A stretch of DNA of 43,034 bases from Bifidobacterium sp. (GTDB taxonomy: Bacteria; Actinomycetota; Actinomycetes; Actinomycetales; Bifidobacteriaceae): NCBI GenBank assembly GCA_022649135.1, contig JALCNP010000019.1, positions 1-43,034 of the forward strand. The letters are read 5' to 3'. This document shows, piece after piece, positions 1-7,985 of this stretch. The number at the start of each line of letters is the position of its first letter. Within the stretch, counting starts at the first letter, position 1. A program made the translations under genes and the position numbers. A model generated the notes under the pieces. It ran no database searches. It saw only the letters and a program-made list of their open reading frames with translations, and was not told the origin of the DNA.

Positions 1-209
1 GGGGCTTGCGGTCCGTGCGTGCAGCGGTGGGCGGGGTCGGTTACGGTTTCCCGTTTCCTTCCTGTCTTTCATGGGCGGTCGACCGCTGGAGGCTGGTGAA
101 CGGATGACGTTGGGGTGCGGACTGCCGACGGCCGCCGCAATAGTGTCCGAATCGCGTGGGGGACGTCATTGCGCGCATCCTTCGAAAGGTGAGGCTAATC
201 TATAGAGAT
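1..209. other. Upstream region without a recognised gene
   Basis: No convincing coding sequence or RNA gene is visible. A purine-rich, Shine-Dalgarno-like run (AAAGGTGAGG, about 185-194) lies about 15 bases before the chosen start of the first gene. That is longer than usual spacing, so the start or the translation signal of that gene is not certain. Confidence 0.4.
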
Positions 210-830
210 ATGTCTACAGCATCAGTTCAGGCGCACAAGCAGTTGGACCGAATCGTCGCGCTCGGATACCCCGATGTGGCCGATATGAGCGCGTCGGCGT
301 TCAGGGCGCTGGCTGTGCCGCTGATCCAGTCCCTGGAGAACGTCGATCTGGGGCCGAATATCCTTCTGGTCCCCACGCGTGAGCTGGTGTCGCCCGAATC
401 GCTGATTTCGAGGACGAGCATCAACCGCATGGCGGGATTCACCACCATGCCCCCGCGGGATATCGTCAGCTTTCTGCCGCAGGATGATTTCGAACCTCCC
501 GAAGGCCCCTTCTATCTGGTCGTTGACCCCCACACGGGAACCGCCTATGTGAACCGGGAGCCCGACGTGGCGAGAAAACTGATCGACTCGGACGAAAGGC
601 TGCCCCTCACTCTGGAGGAGGGACTGGCGATCGCTACGCAGCACCCCGATTGGCTGATGGAGAAGAACGGCTTCAATCTTCTGGGGTCCCGCAGCGCCGA
701 TGGCAGGGTCCCCAGCGTGTGGATGAGCCAGAACGCCCCCCGTTTGGGTGCCGTCTGGCCAAACTCGCGGCATACGTGGCTGGGGAACGCGTACTGCGGC
801 GGCAGACGCGGCGTCTCCCTCTTTCAGTAG
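210..830 (+). CDS. DUF5701-like conserved protein of unknown function
   Basis: A 206-residue soluble protein with no signal peptide or membrane segment. The N-terminal half has the helical phrase KQLDRIVALGYPDVADM followed by a run matching what I remember of DUF5701 proteins (LLVPTRELVSPESLI). The middle has FYLVVDPHTGTAYVNREP and a late SRSADGRVPSVWMS segment. The family is found in actinobacteria and has no established activity known to me. I chose the ATG at 210 because the longer GTG form at 156 adds a basic stretch with no ribosome site. It lies upstream of leuA on the same strand with a 176-base gap that has its own promoter-like sequence, so the two need not be co-transcribed. The gene call is good; the family name is tentative. 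Confidence 0.7.
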   Translation: MSTASVQAHKQLDRIVALGYPDVADMSASAFRALAVPLIQSLENVDLGPNILLVPTRELVSPESLISRTSINRMAGFTTMPPRDIVSFLPQDDFEPPEGPFYLVVDPHTGTAYVNREPDVARKLIDSDERLPLTLEEGLAIATQHPDWLMEKNGFNLLGSRSADGRVPSVWMSQNAPRLGAVWPNSRHTWLGNAYCGGRRGVSLFQ

Positions 831-905
831 CGGTCGATGGCCGGCCCGGGGCGACGTCGCACGGCGGATGATGCGGGTTATGGCCATATGGCGGAAACCC
901 GGCGA

Positions 906-932
906 TTCATCCGCGTCGTCCGCCGCTAGTAT
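906..932 (+). promoter_or_regulatory. Putative leuA promoter
   Basis: TAGTAT at 927-932 resembles a -10 box and a weak TTCATC at 906-911 could be the -35, with a spacing of only 15. Transcription would start near 939, giving a leader of roughly 68 bases. I saw no leucine-rich leader peptide in this leader, so classical attenuation is not supported. Confidence 0.35.
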
Positions 933-969
933 GAAGCTCGTGCCCATTGCGCGCACAAGGAACAATCGG

Positions 970-983
970 GCCACTTCGGTGGC
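970..983 (+). promoter_or_regulatory. UUCG-capped hairpin in the leuA leader
   Basis: GCCAC, TTCG, GTGGC form a perfect five-pair stem closed by a stable UUCG-type tetraloop. It lies about ten bases before the AAAGGAGGAG ribosome site at 994-1003 and could protect the leader or shape access to it. It is not followed by a U tract, so it is not a terminator. Confidence 0.45.
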
Positions 984-1006
984 GACATACAGGAAAAGGA
1001 GGAGTA

Positions 1007-2917
1007 ATGGGTCAGGATCAATCGTCGGTATTTGATCTCGCGGCTGCGGCTGCGACGTCCAACGGAGGTAACAACGACCTGCTGCTGCCTCCCGCGCGTT
1101 TCGTCGGTGCCCCGCAGAAGCCCACTGCCATGCCGTTCACCAAATACGTGGCCTACGGCAAGCAGATTCCCTTTGACTATCCGCAGCGCACCTGGCCGGA
1201 CAAGGTTCTTCGGCGCGCCCCCCGCTGGTGTTCGGTCGATTTGCGCGACGGCAACCAGGCTCTGGTGAACCCCATGGATTCCGAACGCAAGCTGAGCTTC
1301 TGGAATCTTCTGATGTCCTTGGGATTCAAGGAGGTCGAGGTCGGCTTCCCCAGCGCGTCGGAGACGGATTATGATTTCATCCGCATGCTCATTGAGCGCG
1401 AGCTGATTCCTGAGGACGTCACCATAGTGGTCCTCACGCAGGCGCGTGAGCATCTGATCCGCAAAACCTATGAGTGCCTCCGAGGCGCGCGCCGGGCCAT
1501 CGTCCATTTCTACAATTCGGTTTCGGTCCTCCAGAGGGAGGTCGTGTTCCGCAAGGACAAGGCCGGCATCACCAAGCTTGCAACGGATGCGGCCGCGCTG
1601 TGCAAGGAGCTGGAAGGCGAGGCCAAGGGCATCGACCTCTATTACGAGTATTCGCCCGAATCCTTCACCGGCACCGAACCCGAGTATGCGGTCGAGGTGT
1701 GCAACGCGGTGATCGATGTCATCAAACCCACCCCGGAGCACAGGATGATCATCAACCTTCCCGCGACCGTGGAGATGACAACCCCCAATGTGTTCGCGGA
1801 TGAGATCGAATACGTGTCGAACGCCATACGGGACCGCGACGCCATCGTGCTTTCGCTTCACCCGCACAACGACATGGGCATGGGCGTCGCCGCCACCGAG
1901 CTTGCGCTCCTGGCCGGAGCTGACCGGGTCGAGGGATGCCTTCTCGGCAATGGCGAGCGAACCGGAAACGTCGACCTCGTCACGCTCGGGCTCAACCTGT
2001 TCACCCAGGGAATCGACCCGCAGATCGACTATTCGAACGTTCCGGAGATCCGCAGAACCGTGGAGTACTGCAACCAGATCAAGATATCCGAACGCCATCC
2101 CTATGTGGGGAACTTCGTTTTCACCGCTTTCTCCGGGTCTCATCAGGATGCCATCAAGAAGGGTCTCGAGGCCCGGCACATGGCGGCGGAGAGGGCCGGA
2201 GCCAGTCTTGACTCGTTTGTCTGGCTTGTTCCCTACCTTCCCATCGATCCCAAAGACATCGGCCGCAGCTACGAGGCGATCATCCGCGTGAACTCCCAGT
2301 CGGGCAAGGGAGGCATGGCCTATCTGCTGAAGACGAACCACAATCTCGACCTTCCCAAGCGGCTGCAGGTGGAATTCGACAAGGTCGTGCAGGCCTATGC
2401 CGATACCACGAAAAAAGAGGTCAAGGACGAGGACATCTGGCGTCTGTTCAAGGACGAGTATCTTCCCGTCGAGGAATCGGGGGCGACTGCCGCCGGGATC
2501 CTGGTCGGAGACAGCCGCGATGCGACGCTGAAGCAGTGGGGGCGCCTGAAGCTTCTCAAAGTCGCCGTCTCCTCCGGGGAGGATGGCTCCGACACGGTTC
2601 TTAAGGCCACCATGCTCGATCGGGGAGCCTCCGCGGGGGGTCGTCGTCCCGTGCAGCGTGAGATTTCCGGTGCCGGCAATGGTCCCATCGCGGCGTTCCT
2701 GAATGCCGTCAACACTCTCGGCATCGCCGTCAGCGTCATGGATTATGCGGAACACGCCATGACGTCCGGGTCGGACGCCATGGCGGCATCCTATGTGGAG
2801 TGCCAGATCGGTGATGCGCCGGAATCGAGCATCATCTGGGGCGTGGGCATCGACTCGTCCATCACCACGAGCTCTCTCAAGGCGATCATTTCGGCGATCA
2901 ATCGTTCGGAGCGCTGA
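1007..2917 (+). CDS. leuA: 2-isopropylmalate synthase
   Basis: This enzyme condenses acetyl-CoA with 2-oxoisovalerate to give 2-isopropylmalate, the first committed step of leucine synthesis, in the cytoplasm. The 636-residue length fits the long actinobacterial LeuA form (about 600-650 residues). The TIM-barrel part carries WCSVDLRDGNQAL, the metal and substrate motif of the family, and HPHNDMGMGVAA, which supplies the metal-binding histidine region. GNGERTGNVDL and FSGSHQDAIKKGL are further family signatures. A C-terminal regulatory domain for leucine feedback occupies about residues 520-636 and includes GNGPIAAFLNAV. The ATG at 1007 follows AAAGGAGGAG at ideal spacing. The gene appears monocistronic, and a strong hairpin follows it before the next promoter. 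No other leu gene lies in the window. Confidence 0.97.
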   Translation: MGQDQSSVFDLAAAAATSNGGNNDLLLPPARFVGAPQKPTAMPFTKYVAYGKQIPFDYPQRTWPDKVLRRAPRWCSVDLRDGNQALVNPMDSERKLSFWNLLMSLGFKEVEVGFPSASETDYDFIRMLIERELIPEDVTIVVLTQAREHLIRKTYECLRGARRAIVHFYNSVSVLQREVVFRKDKAGITKLATDAAALCKELEGEAKGIDLYYEYSPESFTGTEPEYAVEVCNAVIDVIKPTPEHRMIINLPATVEMTTPNVFADEIEYVSNAIRDRDAIVLSLHPHNDMGMGVAATELALLAGADRVEGCLLGNGERTGNVDLVTLGLNLFTQGIDPQIDYSNVPEIRRTVEYCNQIKISERHPYVGNFVFTAFSGSHQDAIKKGLEARHMAAERAGASLDSFVWLVPYLPIDPKDIGRSYEAIIRVNSQSGKGGMAYLLKTNHNLDLPKRLQVEFDKVVQAYADTTKKEVKDEDIWRLFKDEYLPVEESGATAAGILVGDSRDATLKQWGRLKLLKVAVSSGEDGSDTVLKATMLDRGASAGGRRPVQREISGAGNGPIAAFLNAVNTLGIAVSVMDYAEHAMTSGSDAMAASYVECQIGDAPESSIIWGVGIDSSITTSSLKAIISAINRSER

Positions 2918-3050
2918 TCGCGCCCATGCGGCGCCCGTCCGGCCCGTGGTCATCCCGGAACCATGCGGGGCGTGACGCCGGTGGGATTCGAGGGGCGGCC
3001 GCCGCATGGCCGCCATCCTTCCCGCGCGAATCCGGCGACATCCGGTGAGG

Positions 3051-3082
3051 GGACGGCGTGGCCCGAGAGGGTCGCGCCGTCC
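3051..3082 (+). terminator. Hairpin terminator candidate after leuA
   Basis: GGACGGCG pairs perfectly with CGCCGTCC, and the stem continues inward to a GAGA loop with two mismatches, about 14 positions in all. Only a short TT follows the stem, so it is a weak intrinsic terminator by the U-tract criterion. It separates leuA from the GH43 promoter. Confidence 0.5.
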
Positions 3083-3130
3083 TTGCCGTAGTGATGGTCG
3101 TATGGGGATACAATGGTGTACAACGTTGTA
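3083..3130 (+). promoter_or_regulatory. Promoter and LacI-type operator O1 of the GH43 island
   Basis: TACAAT at 3109-3114 is a good -10 box. TTGCCG at 3083-3088 is the nearest -35-like sequence, with long spacing. TACAACGTTGTA at 3119-3130 is a perfect 12-base palindrome with a central CG, the hallmark of LacI/GalR operators, and it sits over the predicted transcription start. Variants of the same word occur at the two other internal promoters of the island. The adjacent LacI regulator (5311-6390) is the natural candidate to bind here, which is inferred from proximity. Confidence 0.75.
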
Positions 3131-3164
3131 AATACAGTTTCCGTCGACGGCAGAGGATGTCACC

Positions 3165-5282
3165 ATGTCACATGCGTACGAACTTATGTGCTACACCAGA
3201 ACGGCCACCGCAGGGGCCGAGGCGAATAACGAGGATATCGCGGCAAGCGTGCATCTCGCCGTGAGGGATCTCCTTGCGGCGGGGGATGACGCTCGGGGCT
3301 GGCATCCCCTCAACGAGAACTACGGTGTTTTCTTTGCGGCGGGGGTGCCTGCGGAAGGGGCGACGGCCCAGACGAGGGCGGCGTGCACCGCATCCGCGCG
3401 CCTGCGGTCCGAGCCGTTGCCTCACGGGAGAAGCGTAAGCGAAGCCTCACGCTACGGGGCGGTCATGCCGGGCAGGGACATCGAACTGAAAAGTCTGAGA
3501 GACCCGTTCATCTTCCGTCTGGACGATGGCGGCTTCGGCATTGTGGCCACCAGAACGGCGCGTGGAGGAGAGCCGGACGGATCGGAGCGTTCGTCGTTCC
3601 TGCTGGCCACCTCCGAGAATTTGACGTCCTTCACGCGTATGGGCCAGATTACCGTGGATACATGCGAGGGCGTCCATCGCCCCCGTGTGTCCTTCGATGG
3701 CGGACAACGACGCTATGCGATCGGGTATGTCAACGACTTCGGCATGCATATGACCACTGTCGTTCAGGATATAAGGCGGGCCGCAGGCTCGTCGTCCCCG
3801 ATCCCGCCGGGCCGCCCTTTGGGAATTGCCTCGGGCGTCGACAGGGCGCCGTCGATCCCCGGCGCCCTGTCGGGGAACGTCATGGCGATTTCCGAGCACG
3901 AGGCCGACGTCGTTCTTGAGCGCTTCGGACGCGTGCACAACACCGCGGTCAGCGTAAGCGGCGTGTCCCTGACGGCATGCGAGTGCGCCGACGACCCGCA
4001 GGAAGCTCTCGGACGCATTCGGGAAGTGCGGGCGACACTGCAGTACGACGACGGTTCGACCGCGGGGCGTGCAGTCGAATGGGACCGGGGCCAGATGAGG
4101 CGACTGAGCGATGATATCGCGGCAGGGAAGGCGACGAGGGGACGGACCTACCGTCTTGACGGGACGGTGAGAGCGCCCGCGTACCCGGTTCCTTTCGCCA
4201 AGGAGAGGGCCGATCCCTCGATTTTCCGCTATTCGTTCAACGGCGAGACGCTGTTCCTGTTCATAGCCACGGAGGACGAGGGCGGCAATTGCATCGATCC
4301 CCGTCAGGGACATGCGCATATGCCTCTTCGGGTGGGGGATTCGATTTACTCGCTGTCCGACGAGGCGGGCGGACGGGCGCGTGAGATCGATCTTCTTCGC
4401 GCGGGGGACCGCAACTGCGAGGGCCGTGCGATGACCGGCTGCTTCTGGGCGCCCGAGCTTCACGTCATAGGCGGGCGTCTGTCGATTCTGTTTATGCCCT
4501 GCTTCGACGGGGAGGCGACCAATCCGGACGGATCGGAGAACGATCGTGCGGGGAAGCCTGATATGTGGACCGGATGCTGCCATATCATGCAGTTGAAGAA
4601 GGACGGCGCGGGGAATGATCTGGATCCGCGGGTTGCGAGCCACTGGACGGTTCCGAGGCCCATCCTTGACCCGGAAGGTGGAGTTCTCGACCCCATCGAG
4701 CGCATCAGTCTCGACATGACCGCGTTCGAGGATTCGGGAACCTCGTATTACGCGTGGCAACAGGTGGGGAGCGTGTGGATCGCCACATTCGACCCTGCCG
4801 ATCCCGCCACACTGACCTCCATGCCCCGCCAGATAATCGTGCCCGAGTTCGCCTGGGATAATCTCATCGCCGAAGGCCCCAACGTTTATGTGCACGACGG
4901 CACGCTGTTCCTCATCTATTCGGGATCATTGGTCGGCATCGACTACACGACCGGTCTGGTCACCGCGAGGGCGGGGCAGGGGGTCGATCTGCGTGATCCG
5001 GGCGCGTGGACGAAGCTTGACTATCCTCTGCAGAAGTCCGGTGTGTACAACGGAAACTGGCAGTTGGGAACGGGGCATGGAATGTGGTCGCACGACGAGG
5101 ACGGGAATCTCATCTATGTCTTCCATAATGCGAGGTATGACAATGGCCGCTATGGCGGAAGGGACGCACAGGTGCGTCGCGTCCACTGGTCCGCGGAGGG
5201 GATGCCGATTCTCGACATGCAGGCCGGGGAGGAGCTCGACAGCAGCTGCGCGCGGGTGACGATGACCGTTGATATCCTGTAG
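3165..5282 (+). CDS. Two-domain glycoside hydrolase family 43-like protein (putative arabinofuranosidase)
   Basis: A 705-residue protein with no signal peptide or membrane segment, so probably cytoplasmic and acting on imported oligosaccharides. It seems to hold two GH43-type five-bladed propellers. The first has RDPFIF at about 112-117 and ATRTARGGEPDGSERSSFLL. The second has ADPSIF at about 347, GCFWAPELHVIGG at about 424, AEGPNVYV at about 567 and GTGHGMW at about 635, which match the base, WAPE and acid (EGP) motifs of GH43. The second domain therefore looks catalytically complete. The first shows only the DPF motif and may be structural or substrate-binding. GH43 enzymes mostly remove arabinose or xylose, and the exact linkage cannot be read from sequence. 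AGAGGA stands before the ATG. It opens the island and is preceded by operator O1. Family placement is confident, specificity is not. Confidence 0.85.
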   Translation: MSHAYELMCYTRTATAGAEANNEDIAASVHLAVRDLLAAGDDARGWHPLNENYGVFFAAGVPAEGATAQTRAACTASARLRSEPLPHGRSVSEASRYGAVMPGRDIELKSLRDPFIFRLDDGGFGIVATRTARGGEPDGSERSSFLLATSENLTSFTRMGQITVDTCEGVHRPRVSFDGGQRRYAIGYVNDFGMHMTTVVQDIRRAAGSSSPIPPGRPLGIASGVDRAPSIPGALSGNVMAISEHEADVVLERFGRVHNTAVSVSGVSLTACECADDPQEALGRIREVRATLQYDDGSTAGRAVEWDRGQMRRLSDDIAAGKATRGRTYRLDGTVRAPAYPVPFAKERADPSIFRYSFNGETLFLFIATEDEGGNCIDPRQGHAHMPLRVGDSIYSLSDEAGGRAREIDLLRAGDRNCEGRAMTGCFWAPELHVIGGRLSILFMPCFDGEATNPDGSENDRAGKPDMWTGCCHIMQLKKDGAGNDLDPRVASHWTVPRPILDPEGGVLDPIERISLDMTAFEDSGTSYYAWQQVGSVWIATFDPADPATLTSMPRQIIVPEFAWDNLIAEGPNVYVHDGTLFLIYSGSLVGIDYTTGLVTARAGQGVDLRDPGAWTKLDYPLQKSGVYNGNWQLGTGHGMWSHDEDGNLIYVFHNARYDNGRYGGRDAQVRRVHWSAEGMPILDMQAGEELDSSCARVTMTVDIL

Positions 5283-5310
5283 GTCGTAGGCTGTGGTATG
5301 GGAGGGTTCC

Positions 5311-6390
5311 GTGAACAAATCCGATGAGCAGGCCGGTGAAGGCTCGGTGACGATGCGCGATGTGGCGAAGGCCGCGGGCGTCTCGGTGAAAACCGTGTCG
5401 AACGTCGTCAATCACTATGAGTTTGTTGCGGATGCCACTCGCGAAAAGGTGAACGAGGCCATCGAGGCTCTGGGGTACGCCGTCAATGTGTCCGCCCGAA
5501 ATCTGCGCACCGGGAGATCGGGGGTCATTGCGCTGGCCATTCCCGATCTGCAGATGCCGTATTTCGCGCAGCTGTCGTCATTGGTTATCGAGGAGGCCAA
5601 AAGCGTCGGTCTCCGTGTGATCGTCGAACCCACCCAATATTCCAGACAGGGCGAGATAGACGCATTGCATGGTTCGCAGCAGGCGATGCTCGACGGCATT
5701 ATTTTCAGCCCGCTTGAGCTCGGGCAGCACGATGTCCGCGAGCTGGAGATCGAGCATCCTCTTGTGCTGCTCGGTGAGCGCATCTTCACCGATTCCGTGG
5801 ATCAGATTACGACCGAGAACGTGGCCGGCGCCAAAAAGGCGACCGCGTATCTTCTGCGCACGGGATGCAGAAGAATTGCGGTGGTCGGGATACATCCGGG
5901 CGAATTGGTCGGTTCCGCGGCGCTGCGTCTGCGTGGGTATCGCGAGGCCCTCGAGGAGGCCGGCGTCGCCTTCGACGATGCCTTGACGATGTCGGCCAAG
6001 ATGTGGCACCGGGTCGATGGCGTCAATGCCATGAACGAGCTTCTTGACAGTGGGGTGGACATTGACGGCGTCCTTGCCCTCAATGACATGCTCGCTTCGG
6101 GAGCCATGCATGCCATTGAGATGCGGGGTCTGAGAATTCCGGAGGATATCTCGGTCGTGGGATTCGACAATTCCGACGACTCCCAATACCTCTCGCCGGC
6201 ACTCACCAGCATTTCCCCGGGGCTGGATGCCGTCGCCCGGCTCTCGGTGCGTCTGCTCAAGGACAGAATAGACGGGCGCGCGCCTTTTGGCGGCAGAGAC
6301 AAGGGGCCGGTGTCCCGAACCGTCGCCTCGTCCCTCGTGGTGCGGGCCTCGACGCGTCCCGTGGAAACCAGCGGCATGACCGTGTACTGA
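5311..6390 (+). CDS. LacI/GalR-family transcriptional regulator of the GH43 island
   Basis: A 359-residue repressor-type protein. The N-terminal helix-turn-helix is TMRDVAKAAGVSVKTVSNVV, followed by the hinge region with YAVNVSARNLRTGRSG. The rest is a periplasmic-binding-protein-like sugar sensor with DGIIFSPLELG, the GYREALEEAG segment and DISVVGFDNS near the C-terminus. I chose the GTG at 5311 because GGGAGGG lies just before it; the earlier GTG at 5293 has no such site. It starts 28 bases after the first GH43 gene and probably shares its transcript, which would give autoregulation through O1. Its likely operators are the five TACAACGTTGYA-like sites in the island, and an arabinose-containing oligosaccharide is a reasonable but unproven inducer. 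Confidence 0.93.
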   Translation: MNKSDEQAGEGSVTMRDVAKAAGVSVKTVSNVVNHYEFVADATREKVNEAIEALGYAVNVSARNLRTGRSGVIALAIPDLQMPYFAQLSSLVIEEAKSVGLRVIVEPTQYSRQGEIDALHGSQQAMLDGIIFSPLELGQHDVRELEIEHPLVLLGERIFTDSVDQITTENVAGAKKATAYLLRTGCRRIAVVGIHPGELVGSAALRLRGYREALEEAGVAFDDALTMSAKMWHRVDGVNAMNELLDSGVDIDGVLALNDMLASGAMHAIEMRGLRIPEDISVVGFDNSDDSQYLSPALTSISPGLDAVARLSVRLLKDRIDGRAPFGGRDKGPVSRTVASSLVVRASTRPVETSGMTVY

Positions 6391-6546
6391 GAGCGGTCGC
6401 GTAGTGAGGGCCGGTGGATCCGCCGCGTGAAGGGGTGGGGTGCGCCGTTCGGAGGGCGCCGAGACGGAGGTGTCGGGGAGGGGCCTGGTGTGGGCGGGCA
6501 TGGACGCAACACACGTCGGCGGTGCGGGCAGGTCGAGATGATTCGG

Positions 6547-6584
6547 TATATTCATCGTTGTAAAAAGAAATGTACAACGATGCA
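6547..6584 (+). promoter_or_regulatory. Promoter with paired operators O2a and O2b
   Basis: TATATT at 6547-6552 is a -10 candidate. TTCATCGTTGTA (6551-6562) and TACAACGATGCA (6573-6584) are two operator words whose inner ten bases form a perfect inverted repeat, CATCGTTGTA with TACAACGATG, around a ten-base spacer. Their centres are 22 bases apart, two helical turns, so two LacI dimers could sit on one face of the DNA over the transcription start. Confidence 0.7.
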
Positions 6585-6598
6585 GGGAGAAAACGACA

Positions 6599-7609
6599 AT
6601 GCCTGTATATAACAATCCGATAGTGCTCCAGCGGGCCGATCCCTGGGTACTGAAATACCAGGGGGAGTACTACTTCACGGGTTCGGATCCGCAGTACCGC
6701 ACCATAGCGATCCGCCACAGCGGCACCATAGACGGTCTTCAGAGCGCCGAGGAGACCGTGGTCTGGCGCCATCATGAATCCGGGCCGATGAGCAAGTACA
6801 TCTGGGCTCCCGAACTGCATAGGATCGACGGTTCGTGGTACATCTATTTCGCGGCGGCCGAGCATGAGTTCGAACCGTCGGGCCTGCCCACCCATCGCAT
6901 GTACGTGCTCGCCAATGACGGCGACGATCCCACGCGCGGCAGCTGGATCGAGAAGGGGCAGATCCGCACCCCGATGGACTCCTTCTCCCTGGATGCCACG
7001 ACGGAGGTCATCGATGGCGTGCAGTACCTTGTCTGGGCTCAGAAGGATCCGGCGATAGAGGGCAATTCAAATCTGTACATCGCCCGCATGAAGAACCCGT
7101 GGACGCTGCAGACGCGACCGGTTATGCTCAGCGCACCCGAATATGACTGGGAGTGCGTCGATTTCAAGGTGAACGAGGGCCCGGCCTTTCTTCTGCATGA
7201 CGACGATGTCTTTCTCACCTATTCCGCCTCCGGGACGGGCGTTCCATACGCGATGGGTCTGCTGCGCAACAAGCGCGGGGCGGACTTTCTTGATGCCGGC
7301 ACATGGCGCAAAAGCGCCGTTCCCGTGTTCCAAACGTGCGCCCGCAACGGACAGTACGGTCCGGGGCATAATTCCTTCACCACGTCCGAGGACGGCACCG
7401 TCGACCTGATGATCTACCATGCGCGCAACTACACCGACATCACGGGGGATCCGCTGTTCGACCCCAACCGCCATGCACGTGTGGGGGTGGTTGCATGGCA
7501 CGGGGGATCTCCGGATTTCTCGGTTCCCGTCCCCGACACTCGCTGGACGCCGAAGGACACGCAGATCCTGCCGCCCGACGGCGGACCCCGTGGGGGAACG
7601 CCCGCCTGA
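6599..7609 (+). CDS. GH43 arabinofuranosidase (GH43_26-like)
   Basis: A 336-residue single-domain enzyme without a signal peptide, predicted cytoplasmic. It shows the complete GH43 set: RADPWVL with the putative base Asp14, YIWAPELH starting at Trp69, SLDATTEVIDG with the putative pKa-modulating Asp132, and VNEGPAFLLHDDD with the putative acid Glu193. GPGHNSF lies near residue 254. The start, with EYYFTGSDPQYRTIAIRHS, and the WAPELHRIDGSWYIYFAAA segment resemble exo-1,5-alpha-L-arabinofuranosidases of subfamily 26 as I remember them; that subfamily call is inference. GGGAGAAAACGACA precedes the ATG, and nearly the same leader precedes the solute-binding gene. It follows its own promoter with operators O2a and O2b. 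It likely trims arabino-oligosaccharides imported by the neighbouring ABC system. Confidence 0.88.
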   Translation: MPVYNNPIVLQRADPWVLKYQGEYYFTGSDPQYRTIAIRHSGTIDGLQSAEETVVWRHHESGPMSKYIWAPELHRIDGSWYIYFAAAEHEFEPSGLPTHRMYVLANDGDDPTRGSWIEKGQIRTPMDSFSLDATTEVIDGVQYLVWAQKDPAIEGNSNLYIARMKNPWTLQTRPVMLSAPEYDWECVDFKVNEGPAFLLHDDDVFLTYSASGTGVPYAMGLLRNKRGADFLDAGTWRKSAVPVFQTCARNGQYGPGHNSFTTSEDGTVDLMIYHARNYTDITGDPLFDPNRHARVGVVAWHGGSPDFSVPVPDTRWTPKDTQILPPDGGPRGGTPA

Positions 7610-7664
7610 CCGCAGCGGGATTGAGCGCTGATGCCGGGCCGGCCCTCGTCTCCCGGCGGGGCCG

Positions 7665-7686
7665 CCCGTCCGTCGCCCGTCCGTCG
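7665..7686. repeat. Perfect 11-base tandem duplication
   Basis: CCCGTCCGTCG occurs twice head to tail. A second tandem pair of a different unit lies 44 bases downstream. Both are intergenic, between the second GH43 gene and the transporter promoter. Confidence 0.8.
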
Positions 7687-7730
7687 GTTATTCGTCGGAC
7701 GCACGTTCGTCGATGGCCTGGCGATGGCCC

Positions 7731-7754
7731 GGCGGTTGGACGGGCGGTTGGACG
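7731..7754. repeat. Perfect 12-base tandem duplication
   Basis: GGCGGTTGGACG occurs twice head to tail and is followed by a run of G. It is intergenic and has no obvious coding or operator role. Confidence 0.8.
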
Positions 7755-7887
7755 GGGGTGAACGGCGGGCGAATCCGCTGGACCCGCCGGGCTGTCTCGG
7801 AGACGATGCGGCGGGGATGGTGCCATGCGACCATCCGCCGTGCGCGGGAAGGGATGCCGGGTAGACGACACATCGCCGCGCATGAAT

Positions 7888-7934
7888 TTGTACAACGTTA
7901 GAAATTGATGTACTGTTACAGTTACATCGTTGCA
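7888..7934 (+). promoter_or_regulatory. Transporter promoter with paired operators O3a and O3b
   Basis: TTGTAC at 7888-7893 and TACTGT at 7911-7916 form a promoter with 17-base spacing. O3a (TACAACGTTAGA, 7891-7902) overlaps the -35 box, and O3b (TACATCGTTGCA, 7923-7934) covers the predicted transcription start. The two centres are 32 bases apart, three helical turns. This is a textbook arrangement for repression by a LacI-type dimer pair. Confidence 0.75.
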
Positions 7935-7954
7935 AAGCGCGCGAGGCGCTTTGC
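7932..7954 (+). promoter_or_regulatory. Leader hairpin of the solute-binding gene
   Basis: GCAAAGCGC pairs perfectly with GCGCTTTGC around a five-base loop. It lies at the start of the predicted transcript, partly inside operator O3b, and about 30 bases before the start codon. It has no U tract. It could stabilise the highly expressed binding-protein mRNA at its 5' end. Confidence 0.55.
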
Positions 7955-7985
7955 TGACAAACAAGGATGTTGTTCGGAGAAAACG

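Larger units (their letters stand above)
7610..7985. other. 376-base gap with short tandem repeats, promoter and leader hairpin
   Basis: No gene is visible. The stretch holds a GC-rich dyad just after the GH43 gene (about 7635-7669), two perfect tandem duplications (CCCGTCCGTCG at 7665-7686 and GGCGGTTGGACG at 7731-7754), a possible GGCGGG/CCCGCC hairpin near 7764-7789, and then the operator-flanked promoter and leader hairpin of the solute-binding gene, which are listed separately. Confidence 0.6.

Noticed and set aside
831..1006. Leucine attenuator peptide before leuA
   Set aside because: No short frame with a run of leucine codons and no terminator-antiterminator pair is visible.
926..3166. 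A 746-codon minus-strand frame opposite leuA
   Set aside because: It is the high-GC shadow of leuA; its translation is Arg/His/Gly-rich without domains, while leuA is unmistakable.
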